10,298 nt of DNA from Bacteroidales bacterium (GCA_029932445.1 JAOZQB010000101.1:1-10298), one strand, 5' to 3'. Shown: positions 1-7,264, counted from the first letter of the stretch. Program-made: numbers and translations. The notes: generated from the sequence alone by a model not told the origin.

Positions 1-15
1 CTGCTTTGCAGTAAT

Positions 16-37
16 AATAAATATTATAATATTTATT
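16..37. repeat. 22-bp perfect AT palindrome beyond trmD
   Basis: Bases 16-37 read the same on both strands and contain only A and T. It lies about 45 bases beyond the trmD stop and could fold into an 11-bp hairpin in the trmD transcript. It lacks G-C pairs, and no T tract follows it on the minus strand, so it is a poor intrinsic terminator. The rest of bases 1-83 holds no coding sequence I can support. A short CTGC/GCAG stem (1-4 and 8-11) touches the window edge and may continue outside it. Confidence 0.4.
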
Positions 38-83
38 TTACAGATAATTTTTACCCACCTAATTTAACATAGACCCAATATAA

Positions 84-779
84 TTAATCTTTTGTATTCA
101 TTAAATCATCATATAAATCGGGACGTAATTTTTTTGTACGTTCCAGCGATTGGTTCATTTTCCATTTTTCAATTTCTTTAAAATTTCCGGAAAGCAAAAC
201 GTCCGGAACTTTCATGCCTTTATATTCAGAAGGGCGTGTATAAACGGGAGGAGCCAATAGCTTATCTTGAAATGAATCCGTAAGTGCCGATGTTTCGTCA
301 GAAATAGCTCCGGGTAACAGTCGGATAATACTGTCCGTAATAATTGCAGCGGCTAATTCACCGCCGGTTAATACATAATCTCCTATCGAGATTTCTTTTG
401 TTATCAGAGTATCTCGAATCCTTTGGTCAATTCCTTTATAATGTCCGCAAAGAATAATAATATTTTTTTTACAAGACAAGGTATTTGCTTCTTTTTGAGA
501 ATAGGGAACACCGTCGGGTGATGTATAAATTATTTCGTCGTAATTACGTTGTGATTTAAGAAAATTAATTGCCTTATCAACCGGTTTTATTTTTATAACC
601 ATTCCGGCATCACCGCCGAAAGAATAATCATCAATTCTTCGATGTTTATCGTCACTAAAATCGCGTAAATTATGAACATAAACTTCGGCAATTTCCTTGT
701 CTTGAGCTCTTTTAATTATTGAGTGATTAAAAGGACTTTCTAAAAGTTCGGGTAAAACGGTGATAATATCAATTCGCAT
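84..779 (-). CDS. trmD: tRNA (guanine-N1)-methyltransferase TrmD
   Basis: TrmD transfers a methyl group from S-adenosylmethionine to N1 of G37, next to the anticodon of tRNAs reading CNN codons, which prevents +1 frameshifting. It acts in the cytosol as a knotted homodimer. The 231-residue product has the usual family length. Visible landmarks are the MRIDIITVLPE start, SFGGDAGM (53-60), GHYKGIDQR (112-120), the knot motif ISIGDYVLTGGELAA (130-144), and DSF with Asp168, which matches the catalytic Asp169 of the E. coli enzyme, followed by YTRP (180-183). The start at 779 is chosen because family homology begins exactly there; the frame stays open to 893, but those codons overlap the upstream gene. 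Only 10 bases separate it from the stop of the CPBP gene, so the two are probably cotranscribed. The rpsP, rimM and rplS neighbours found in E. coli are absent here. Confidence 0.97.
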   Translation of the reverse strand: MRIDIITVLPELLESPFNHSIIKRAQDKEIAEVYVHNLRDFSDDKHRRIDDYSFGGDAGMVIKIKPVDKAINFLKSQRNYDEIIYTSPDGVPYSQKEANTLSCKKNIIILCGHYKGIDQRIRDTLITKEISIGDYVLTGGELAAAIITDSIIRLLPGAISDETSALTDSFQDKLLAPPVYTRPSEYKGMKVPDVLLSGNFKEIEKWKMNQSLERTKKLRPDLYDDLMNTKD

Positions 780-789
780 TTTAAAAAAT

Positions 790-1731
790 TTAATGTCCGT
801 AAAAATGTTGCAAGATAGCAGCAATTTCCATGAAATAGGCAATTCCGACATGAATAATGATACCGCCGAAAATATTTTTTTTAGCCAAAGCATGAATTCC
901 CAATATCATACCTCCGAAAAATGAACTTACAGCTTCTCCGAGCGGTTTCCCGAAATGCAAAATAACATAAGCCCCGGCCATAGGTACAACAGCTTCTCTC
1001 CCGAGAATTCTTGCCATTCCCACAATCAATGCTCCCCGGTACATTAATTCAATACTTACAAAATCTAAACCGTAAGCAAGTTCAAAAATACCCTCACTTT
1101 GACCGGGCGACATTCCGAAAACACCTTTGTAATTATAAAATCGATATTGAGGATAGGTATGTTGAAAATCCGGCTGAAAGGATGCGATGATGATTAAAGG
1201 AATCATTAATAATAACATCAAAAAAAAAGGACGATAATTCATGCCTTTATACCTTAAACCGTATAAATGATTCAAATCTTTGTCATAAAATTTTTTAACT
1301 GCATAAAAAATAATTATAAAAGGAATGATACGTTTCAGATTAAATATAAGATTGTGAACAAAATTATTTTCCGAATAATTAAATTTTGAAAAATTAATAA
1401 GATATCTGAATTGCCAAAATGCAACCATGATTCCGAAAATTCCGAAAAAAACAATGCTTTTTATCCAAAATTCAGATTGTTTCAATAAATTTTGTTTCTT
1501 TTTTATGAAAAGAACCGGAATAATTATTAACAAATAAGGAGTCAAATAATATAAAAAGTAAGTCAAAAAACTGATAGGTTTTCCGTAAAAACGGTCAACA
1601 ATACTATTTTCAAAATTGTATTTGTAATTAAAGTATATAGCTGATGTTAAAAAGACAATTGTGTAGGTATAAGCCAAAAGGTTAAAATCCTTCTTAAAAA
1701 AGTCTCTTATTTCAATGACTATTTCCCTCAT
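790..1731 (-). CDS. CPBP-family intramembrane metalloprotease-like membrane protein
   Basis: This is a 313-residue polytopic membrane protein with about eight hydrophobic segments (roughly 20-37, 56-77, 91-108, 133-147, 168-187, 225-240, 247-262 and 285-305). The C-terminal half has the CPBP (Rce1/Abi-like) signature in relaxed form: IELMYRG (227-233) where the family has EExxxR, YVILH (255-259) for FxxxH, and a second histidine in IIIHVG (291-296). The candidate ligands Glu228, His259 and His294 are kept, but the first Glu of the EE pair is Ile227. The family includes CAAX-prenyl-type proteases and bacteriocin self-immunity proteins; the substrate here is unknown. ATG 1731 is preferred over TTG 1749 because a good -7 element at 1757-1764 would put the transcript start close to 1749. 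It lies just upstream of trmD and probably shares its transcript. Confidence 0.85.
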   Translation of the reverse strand: MREIVIEIRDFFKKDFNLLAYTYTIVFLTSAIYFNYKYNFENSIVDRFYGKPISFLTYFLYYLTPYLLIIIPVLFIKKKQNLLKQSEFWIKSIVFFGIFGIMVAFWQFRYLINFSKFNYSENNFVHNLIFNLKRIIPFIIIFYAVKKFYDKDLNHLYGLRYKGMNYRPFFLMLLLMIPLIIIASFQPDFQHTYPQYRFYNYKGVFGMSPGQSEGIFELAYGLDFVSIELMYRGALIVGMARILGREAVVPMAGAYVILHFGKPLGEAVSSFFGGMILGIHALAKKNIFGGIIIHVGIAYFMEIAAILQHFYGH

Positions 1732-1756
1732 TTGTATGTTTTGTCTCAAAAAATGC

Positions 1757-1764
1757 CAAAATTA
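1757..1764 (-). promoter_or_regulatory. Bacteroidota-type -7 element for the CPBP-trmD unit
   Basis: Read on the minus strand the sequence is TAATTTTG, a full match to the TAnnTTTG -7 consensus of the Bacteroidota primary sigma factor. Transcription would start near 1750, giving a leader of about 20 bases to the ATG at 1731. No clear TTG-type -33 element is visible at the expected distance. Confidence 0.5.
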
Positions 1765-1907
1765 CATATTATTATATGAATTTTAAATTTTAATTTGATA
1801 ATATATAAATACCTCATAATTAGTATTATACATTATATATGAATAGTTTCGATTAAATGAATGTTAAAAAAAAGCATTTTTGTTTTTTTCGTTTAAAACT
1901 TTATACT

Positions 1908-1915
1908 TATACTTG
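1908..1915 (+). promoter_or_regulatory. Candidate -7 element for rho
   Basis: TATACTTG differs from TAnnTTTG at one base. A TTTG occurs upstream at 1879-1882, but the 25-base gap is longer than usual. If used, transcription would start near 1922 and give rho a leader of roughly 150 bases, much longer than the leaders inferred for the other genes here. Confidence 0.3.
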
Positions 1916-2011
1916 CATTATCAAATTATATTGATTATTTACCATCGTTTCTATATTATCAATCTCTATATAATCTTACTTCGATAACTATCTTTTTATG
2001 ATATAATAAAA

Positions 2012-2026
2012 ACAGTGCTCAACTGT
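2012..2026 (+). repeat. Small hairpin in the rho leader
   Basis: ACAGT (2012-2016) and ACTGT (2022-2026) are perfect 5-base inverted arms around the loop GCTCA. An AT-rich, T-containing stretch follows. It ends 49 bases before the rho start. The stem is short and may be chance, but it is the only G/C-containing hairpin I see in the leader. Confidence 0.3.
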
Positions 2027-2075
2027 AGATAATATTTTTAAAAACTTCAAATTATATAACTAAATTAAAAAATAC

Positions 2076-3806
2076 ATGTACGACATTCTGGAACTTCAGA
2101 AGATGAAGGTATTAGATTTGCGAAATATTGCAAAAGAACTTGACATTAAGCGAATTGAAAAATACAAAAAGCAAGATTTAATTTATGAAATATTAGATCA
2201 AGCTGCTATTAAAGGCGCAAAATCAAGTTCAGTAAGTAAAAATATTGAATCTGAAACCAATATTAAACATCCTGATAAGCAAGTAAAAAGCAGACCAAAA
2301 AGTTTAAATTCTGTTTCCGAAAAAAAACCTAAAATTGAAAGAAAACAGTCTGACAATAAAAATGTTCCCGGACAAACAAAAATTAATAAGCCAAAACAAA
2401 AGCAAGAACCCGTGAGTTCTGAAAAGAAGCTTCCTTCAGAAACTGTTAAAATTGAAAAAAGAACTGAGAATTCACCGAAACCTATCCGACAAAACAGGGA
2501 AAAGAAACCCTTCGATAAAAATAGACCGAAAACAACCGTAACAAGTGAACATAAAGAAAGACCTTTCGATAAACGTTCTAACGGAGGAAATGCAAATACT
2601 TCTTCAAATTCCGGTCATTATAATAAGAATAAAAAAACTGAAGATATACATACTAAGAATAAAGGTTTTAATTCAAAATTTGAATTTAATGCAATTATTC
2701 AAAGTACGGGTGTCTTGGAAATAATGCCTGACGGATACGGATTTCTGCGTTCTTCGGATTATAATTATTTTAATTCACCGGATGATATATACGTATCACA
2801 ATCTCAAATTAAACTTTTCGGTTTAAAAACAGGAGATACGATTAAAGGGCAAATAAGACCGCCGAAAGACAGTGAAAAATATTTTCCTTTAATAAAAATT
2901 GACGGAATTAACGGTCATAAACCCGAAGAAATAAGAGATCGAATACATTTTGAACATTTAACGCCTTTATTTCCTGACGAAAAATTTAATATAACCGAAA
3001 AATCTTCTTCAACTTCAACACGAATTATTGATTTGTTTTCGCCTTTAGGAAAAGGTCAAAGAGGTTTGATTGTTGCACAACCGAAAACAGGAAAAACGGT
3101 TTTACTTAAAGAAATTGCAAATGCGATTGCTGCCAATCATCCGGAAGTTTATATGATTATCCTTTTAATTGATGAGCGACCCGAAGAAGTGACGGATATG
3201 GAACGAAGCGTTAATGCAGAGGTTGTGGCTTCAACATTTGACGAACCTGCCGACAGACACGTGAAAGTATCTGAAATGGTAATTCAAAAAGCAAAACGTT
3301 TGGTTGAATCAGGACATGATGTGGTTATTTTGTTAGATTCTCTTACTCGATTAGCAAGAGCTTACAATACAGTTTCTCCGTCTTCAGGAAAAGTCCTTTC
3401 CGGTGGTGTGGAAGCCAGTGCATTGCATAAACCTAAACGTTTCTTCGGTGCAGCCAGAAACATTGAAAACGGCGGTTCTTTATCCATTATTGCAACGGCA
3501 TTGATTGATACCGGTTCTAAAATGGATGAAGTTATTTTCGAAGAATTTAAAGGTACCGGTAATATGGAACTTCAATTAGACAGAAACCTTTCCAATAAAC
3601 GAATTTATCCTGCCGTAAATATTAATGCTTCCGGAACACGAAGAGAAGATCTTCTTTTATCCGGTAATATGCTTAATAAATTATGGATTTTAAGACGCTA
3701 TCTTTCGGATATGAATCCGGTTGAAGCAATGGAGTTTATGAAACAAAGAATTGAATCAACAAAAAGTAACGAAGAATTTATTATTTCCATGAATTCTGAA
3801 ATTTAA
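2076..3806 (+). CDS. rho: Transcription termination factor Rho, with long basic insertion
   Basis: Rho is the ring-shaped hexameric RNA helicase that loads on C-rich nascent RNA and uses ATP to stop transcription. Domains in order: Rho N-terminal helical domain (about 1-45); a low-complexity insertion rich in Lys, Ser, Asn and Pro (about 46-200); a cold-shock-like RNA-binding domain (about 203-275, with GVLEIMPDGYGFLRS and PDDIYVS); and the RecA-type ATPase core (about 290-576). The Walker A motif is AQPKTGKT (334-341), and the core also holds LLIDERPEEVTDM (363-375), LLDSLTRLARAYN (419-431), LSGGVEASALHKPKRFFGAAR (loop and Walker-region residues 441-461) and FKGTGNMEL (491-499). At 576 residues it is about 155 longer than E. 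coli Rho (419), the difference being the insertion. It stands alone, with a long leader and its own intrinsic terminator. Confidence 0.97.
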   Translation: MYDILELQKMKVLDLRNIAKELDIKRIEKYKKQDLIYEILDQAAIKGAKSSSVSKNIESETNIKHPDKQVKSRPKSLNSVSEKKPKIERKQSDNKNVPGQTKINKPKQKQEPVSSEKKLPSETVKIEKRTENSPKPIRQNREKKPFDKNRPKTTVTSEHKERPFDKRSNGGNANTSSNSGHYNKNKKTEDIHTKNKGFNSKFEFNAIIQSTGVLEIMPDGYGFLRSSDYNYFNSPDDIYVSQSQIKLFGLKTGDTIKGQIRPPKDSEKYFPLIKIDGINGHKPEEIRDRIHFEHLTPLFPDEKFNITEKSSSTSTRIIDLFSPLGKGQRGLIVAQPKTGKTVLLKEIANAIAANHPEVYMIILLIDERPEEVTDMERSVNAEVVASTFDEPADRHVKVSEMVIQKAKRLVESGHDVVILLDSLTRLARAYNTVSPSSGKVLSGGVEASALHKPKRFFGAARNIENGGSLSIIATALIDTGSKMDEVIFEEFKGTGNMELQLDRNLSNKRIYPAVNINASGTRREDLLLSGNMLNKLWILRRYLSDMNPVEAMEFMKQRIESTKSNEEFIISMNSEI

Positions 3807-3823
3807 TACCTTTTATGTATCTT

Positions 3824-3869
3824 AAAAAGTCCCGATTTATAATTTTAAAGAATCGGGACTTTTTATTTT
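3824..3869 (+). terminator. Intrinsic terminator of rho
   Basis: The arms at 3824-3837 (AAAAAGTCCCGATT) and 3851-3864 pair perfectly over 14 bases around a 13-base loop, and the right arm runs into a T-rich tail. It starts 17 bases after the rho stop. Because the left arm begins with five A residues it could also work in the opposite direction, though no gene converges on it here. Confidence 0.9.
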
Positions 3870-3892
3870 CGTTTTGATGAACTTTAACTTGA

Positions 3893-3921
3893 CAGAAAAT
3901 ATTTCTTTTAATAAATTTCTG
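3893..3921. promoter_or_regulatory. Inverted repeats at the receptor promoter (possible operator)
   Basis: CAGAAA (3893-3898) and TTTCTG (3916-3921) are perfect inverted arms 17 bases apart. A second TTTCT (3902-3906) also pairs with the left arm. The pair covers the place where a -33 element would lie for the -7 candidate at 3925-3932, which fits an operator. It does not resemble a Fur box. The region is AT-rich, so chance is a real possibility. Confidence 0.25.
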
Positions 3922-3924
3922 CAT

Positions 3925-3932
3925 CATTTTTG
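3925..3932 (+). promoter_or_regulatory. Candidate -7 element for the TonB-dependent receptor gene
   Basis: CATTTTTG matches TAnnTTTG at all but the first base. A start near 3939 would leave about 24 bases before ATG 3963. A TTGACA at 3889-3894 is too far upstream (33 bases) to be the matching -33 box. Confidence 0.3.
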
Positions 3933-3962
3933 TATCCTTTTTTTTGCTTTAAAAATAATAAA

Positions 3963-6353
3963 ATGATAAAAAATATATTCCTTTTAATCCCGATTTTTAT
4001 TTCATTAGTTTCATTTTCTCAAGAAATTACCGTTATTGATGAAACAAATCTGGAACCTGTTGAAAATGTGATTATTTACGGGAAATCAAAATTTGTGATG
4101 ACAGATAAAAACGGACAGGCAAATCTTAACGATTTTGATAAACAAGAAACCTTTGTTTTTAAACACACGTCTTATGCTGATTTATATTTGACATTTTCTG
4201 AAATTGAAAAGATGAATTTTCAAATAAGTCTGATTGAGAGTGCTTTAGATATAAACGAAGTTGTGATATCTGCAAGCAGTTGGGAACAAAATAAAAATGA
4301 AGTTTCTAACAGAATTAAGATAATTTCAAAAAAAACAATTGCAAATTCAAATTTTCAAACATCGGCAGATATGCTGAAAGCTTCCGGAGAAGTATTTATT
4401 CAGAAAAGTCAATTGGGAGGCGGAAGTCCAATGATCAGAGGTTATTCTGCAAATCGTATTTTGTTGGTTGTTGACGGTGTTCGGATGAATAATGCCATAT
4501 TCAGAAGCGGAAATTTGCAAAATGTTATCTCTTTGGATGCAAACAGCATTGAAAATTCGGAAATTATTCTCGGATCCGGTTCTGTCATTTACGGAAGTGA
4601 TGCAATAGGCGGAGTAATCGATTTTCATTCTTTAAAACCAAAATTCTCCAACAACGATAAAATGTTTTTTAAGGGAAATTTGATGAGCAAATTTTCTTCG
4701 GCTGATTTTGAAAAAACAGGACATTTGGATTTCAATATCGGGACAAAAAAATGGGCTTCTTTAACAAGCTTTTCGTACAGTGATTATGATGATCTAAAAA
4801 TGGGTAATAGAGGCGGATTTGATGAGTATCTGCGCAATGAATACATAGTTAACATAAACGGAATTGATATAATAACGAAAAATGAGAATCCTTTAGTTCA
4901 AAAATATTCAGGATTTTCACAAATGAATTTACTTCAACGTTTTTCTTGGAAAGCAACAAAGAACATTATGATTAATTACGGTTTTTATTATTCAAAATCT
5001 TCCGATGTTCCGAGATATGACAGATTGTTGCAATATAAAAACGGAGATTTAAAATATGCAGATTGGTATTACGGGCCTCAAAAATGGTTGATGCATAATC
5101 TTAAGTTGATTTATACTCAAAAAACGAAGTTGTTTGATAATATGAAATTTATAACGGCTTTTCAAGATTATTCAGAAAGTCGTCATGATCGAAAATTCAG
5201 AAATGATGAAATCAGAGAACGTTATGAAAACGTAAAAGCATTATCATTTAACCTTGATTTTGAGAAATCCCTTTCTGATAATTTCTCTTTGTATTACGGA
5301 AGTGAAGCTGTATTAAATAAAATTTTCTCTACGGGTGAAAAAAGAAATATTTTTACAAATGAAACAGAATTAACACCAAGCAGATATCCTGATAATTCGT
5401 CTTGGTCTGCCTACGCTGTTTATTTTTCTTCTAAAAATAATTTGACCGAAAAATTAACTCTTAATTCAGGAATTCGTTATAACAGAGTTTTTGCAAAAGC
5501 TGATTTAGATACCCTGTTTTATTCTTTCCCGTTTAAGGAAATTAACCTGAATACCGGAGCATTAAACGGAAGTATCGGTTTAACATACAGACCTGAAACA
5601 TGGTTGTTTAAGTTAAATATAGGAACCGGATTCAGAGCACCGAATATTGATGATATGGCCAAAGTTTTTGATTCAGAGCCGGGCAATGTAATTGTCCCGA
5701 ACGATAATTTAAAATCGGAATATATTTATAATGCCGATATCGGATTATCCAAAACGTTTTATAATAAATTACAATTTGAGATGTCTTTCTTTTATTCATA
5801 TCTTAATAATGCATTGGTGAGAGACGACTTTACGTTTAACGGACAGGATTCTGTTATGTATGACGGTGAAATGAGTAAAGTGCAAGCCGTAGTTAACGCT
5901 GATTTTGCAAATGTATACGGATTCAATATGTCCGTAAATGCTGATATCTTAAAAATGTTCAGTTTCAAATCAACTTATAATTATTCGAAAGGGAAAGATT
6001 CTTTTAACAAACCTTTAAGACATGTTTCTCCTGCATTCGGTACAACACACTTAATTTTTAAAATTAATAAAATACGAGCTGATATTTTTGCTGAATACAA
6101 TGCTGAAATATCATACAATAACTTAACTGATTCCGAAAGAGATAAAGCATATATGTATGCAATTGACATTAACGGAAATCCGTATTCACCCGCGTGGTAT
6201 ACATTAAATATAAGTGTGTCTTATCAATTAAATAAAACATTCAGATTAAAAGGCGGAACAGAAAATATTACGGATATTCAATACAGACCGTATTCATCAG
6301 GAATTGCGGCTCCGGGCAGAAATTTCTTTTTTAGTTTAAATGCATCAATATAA
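3963..6353 (+). CDS. TonB-dependent outer-membrane receptor, heme-receptor-like subgroup
   Basis: This is an outer-membrane, TonB-ExbBD-energised importer of 796 residues. A signal peptide (1-19, cleavage likely after SFS) is followed by a carboxypeptidase-regulatory-like domain (about 20-95), typical of Bacteroidota receptors. The plug covers about 98-225, with MIRGYSANRILLVVDGVRMN (157-176) and SGSVIYGSDAIGGVIDF (205-221), and the 22-stranded barrel follows to the C terminus. FRAP (557-560) and VPNDNL (578-583) resemble the FRAP/NPNL pair of heme and hemoglobin receptors, but no histidine lies between them, so a heme substrate is doubtful. No SusD, HmuY-like or transport partner is adjacent. 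ATG 3963 is chosen because the signal peptide begins there and a TTG at 3930 adds only a poor extension. It is insulated by the rho terminator upstream and faces a convergent gene downstream. Confidence 0.92.
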   Translation: MIKNIFLLIPIFISLVSFSQEITVIDETNLEPVENVIIYGKSKFVMTDKNGQANLNDFDKQETFVFKHTSYADLYLTFSEIEKMNFQISLIESALDINEVVISASSWEQNKNEVSNRIKIISKKTIANSNFQTSADMLKASGEVFIQKSQLGGGSPMIRGYSANRILLVVDGVRMNNAIFRSGNLQNVISLDANSIENSEIILGSGSVIYGSDAIGGVIDFHSLKPKFSNNDKMFFKGNLMSKFSSADFEKTGHLDFNIGTKKWASLTSFSYSDYDDLKMGNRGGFDEYLRNEYIVNINGIDIITKNENPLVQKYSGFSQMNLLQRFSWKATKNIMINYGFYYSKSSDVPRYDRLLQYKNGDLKYADWYYGPQKWLMHNLKLIYTQKTKLFDNMKFITAFQDYSESRHDRKFRNDEIRERYENVKALSFNLDFEKSLSDNFSLYYGSEAVLNKIFSTGEKRNIFTNETELTPSRYPDNSSWSAYAVYFSSKNNLTEKLTLNSGIRYNRVFAKADLDTLFYSFPFKEINLNTGALNGSIGLTYRPETWLFKLNIGTGFRAPNIDDMAKVFDSEPGNVIVPNDNLKSEYIYNADIGLSKTFYNKLQFEMSFFYSYLNNALVRDDFTFNGQDSVMYDGEMSKVQAVVNADFANVYGFNMSVNADILKMFSFKSTYNYSKGKDSFNKPLRHVSPAFGTTHLIFKINKIRADIFAEYNAEISYNNLTDSERDKAYMYAIDINGNPYSPAWYTLNISVSYQLNKTFRLKGGTENITDIQYRPYSSGIAAPGRNFFFSLNASI

Positions 6354-6434
6354 CGGAAGATTATTTTTTGAAATTTTAAAACCACTATTTTGAAGTTGTA
6401 ACTGTTTTTCCGAATACTATATCAATTACGTTTT
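6354..6434. other. Short convergent intergenic region
   Basis: The 81 bases between the stops of two convergent genes should hold terminators for both. I see T-rich runs on the plus strand (6364-6369, 6404-6409) and a long-range CGGAA/TTCCG pair (6354-6358 and 6408-6412), but no compact G/C-rich hairpin. Termination here may be Rho-dependent. Confidence 0.35.
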
Positions 6435-7244
6435 TTAATTCAGATAATTCGTTACAATATCTTTATAATTATTCGATAACAGTTTAATGATATCGTTTTC
6501 AACCGAAAACGTCAGATTATCGATTTGATTTACCGGAAGTACACCGATTGAAGTTCCCGTAATAAAAACTGATTCAAAAGTGTGTAAATCAGATAGTTTT
6601 ATTTCACATTCCTTTAATTCTACGGAATGGTTTTTACAAATTTTATAAATATAATCTCTCGTAATTCCGGCAAGCACATCTTTTGACATGGATGTATAAA
6701 CGGTTTTATTTTTAATAAAAAAGATACTTGATTTGCTGCATTCGGTAATCATCCCGTTTTTATTAAAAAGTAAGACTTCAAAAATGTTATTTTCAGATAT
6801 TAATTTATTGATATAAGTTCTTAATTCATAATTAATTATCTTAGCATTCGGATTTTTTCTTTCAGCTTGAACAGACATGATTTTAATCCCTTTATTATAA
6901 TTGTCGGATGTAGGTATAATGGGATTTAAGAAAAAACAAATTAATTTATTGTCTGATTGATAAAATCTTACGGCAAATTTTAATCGACCTTCTTTAATTT
7001 TATTTACATCAATAAGATTGAAAACGTTTTTTTTAATTTCTGAATCACTAAACGGAATGTTTTTATTTTTAAGCTTTGCCGAATGATGTAATCGTCTCAA
7101 ATGATCCTCGAAAAACAGGGGAACTCCTTCTCTTATTTTTACTACTTCATAGACGGAGAATCCTTTTTCAAGTTCAGATATATCAAATAATTCAGACTTA
7201 ATTAATTTATTATTTTCAATAAAATATTTGGCTTTTTGATACAT
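6435..7244 (-). CDS. Class IV PLP-dependent aminotransferase-fold enzyme (PabC/D-amino-acid transaminase-like)
   Basis: The 269-residue product belongs to the fold shared by branched-chain and D-amino-acid aminotransferases and 4-amino-4-deoxychorismate lyase. Visible landmarks are VYEVVKI (31-37), EDHLRRLHHSA (46-56), the probable PLP lysine Lys135 in NPNAKIINYELR (131-142), the cofactor-ring glutamate Glu168 in ITECSKSSIFF (166-176), LAGITRD (191-197) and TGTSIGVLPV (229-238). The length suits PabC or D-amino-acid transaminase better than the longer IlvE. The loop that usually reads [YF]GDG just before the VYE motif is absent, and the Asn in the usual ESSSN stretch is Ser173. No folate or p-aminobenzoate gene is adjacent, so the reaction cannot be assigned. 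The start at 7244 fits the family N terminus and lies 21 bases from a good -7 element. It diverges from lptB. Confidence 0.88.
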   Translation of the reverse strand: MYQKAKYFIENNKLIKSELFDISELEKGFSVYEVVKIREGVPLFFEDHLRRLHHSAKLKNKNIPFSDSEIKKNVFNLIDVNKIKEGRLKFAVRFYQSDNKLICFFLNPIIPTSDNYNKGIKIMSVQAERKNPNAKIINYELRTYINKLISENNIFEVLLFNKNGMITECSKSSIFFIKNKTVYTSMSKDVLAGITRDYIYKICKNHSVELKECEIKLSDLHTFESVFITGTSIGVLPVNQIDNLTFSVENDIIKLLSNNYKDIVTNYLN

Positions 7245-7264
7245 ATTTGAATAAATTCAGATTG

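Larger units (their letters stand above)
1732..2075. other. Divergent intergenic region between the CPBP gene and rho
   Basis: This 344-base region is non-coding. It carries the minus-strand promoter of the CPBP gene near 1757 and a candidate rho promoter near 1908. Bases 1765-1900 are very AT-rich with no recognisable element. Bases 1916-2000 form the early rho leader and are strikingly poor in G on the plus strand. A small hairpin lies at 2012-2026. No tRNA, riboswitch or convincing small protein gene was found. Confidence 0.6.

Noticed and set aside
780..893. N-terminal extension of TrmD to 893
   Set aside because: These 38 codons overlap the end of the CPBP gene in another frame, and TrmD homology starts exactly at the Met encoded at 779.
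1732..1749. TTG start at 1749 for the CPBP gene
   Set aside because: The strong -7 element at 1757-1764 places the transcript start near 1750, leaving no leader; ATG 1731 is a better start.
1857..1934. 25-codon frame upstream of rho, rich in Lys and Phe
   Set aside because: It begins upstream of the likely rho transcription start, has no ribosome site, and looks like chance in AT-rich DNA.
3930..3962. TTG start at 3930 for the TonB-dependent receptor
   Set aside because: It lies inside the -7 candidate and would add 11 residues in front of a normal signal peptide that starts at 3963.
3865..3962. Fur box upstream of the TonB-dependent receptor
   Set aside because: I looked for GATAAT-type repeats and found none; iron control cannot be argued from the sequence.
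4347..4628. 93-codon frame antisense to the receptor plug domain
   Set aside because: It lies wholly within a well-supported gene and its product resembles nothing known; a shadow of codon bias.
5981..6169. 62-codon frame antisense to the receptor barrel
   Set aside because: Contained in the receptor gene, with no independent signals.
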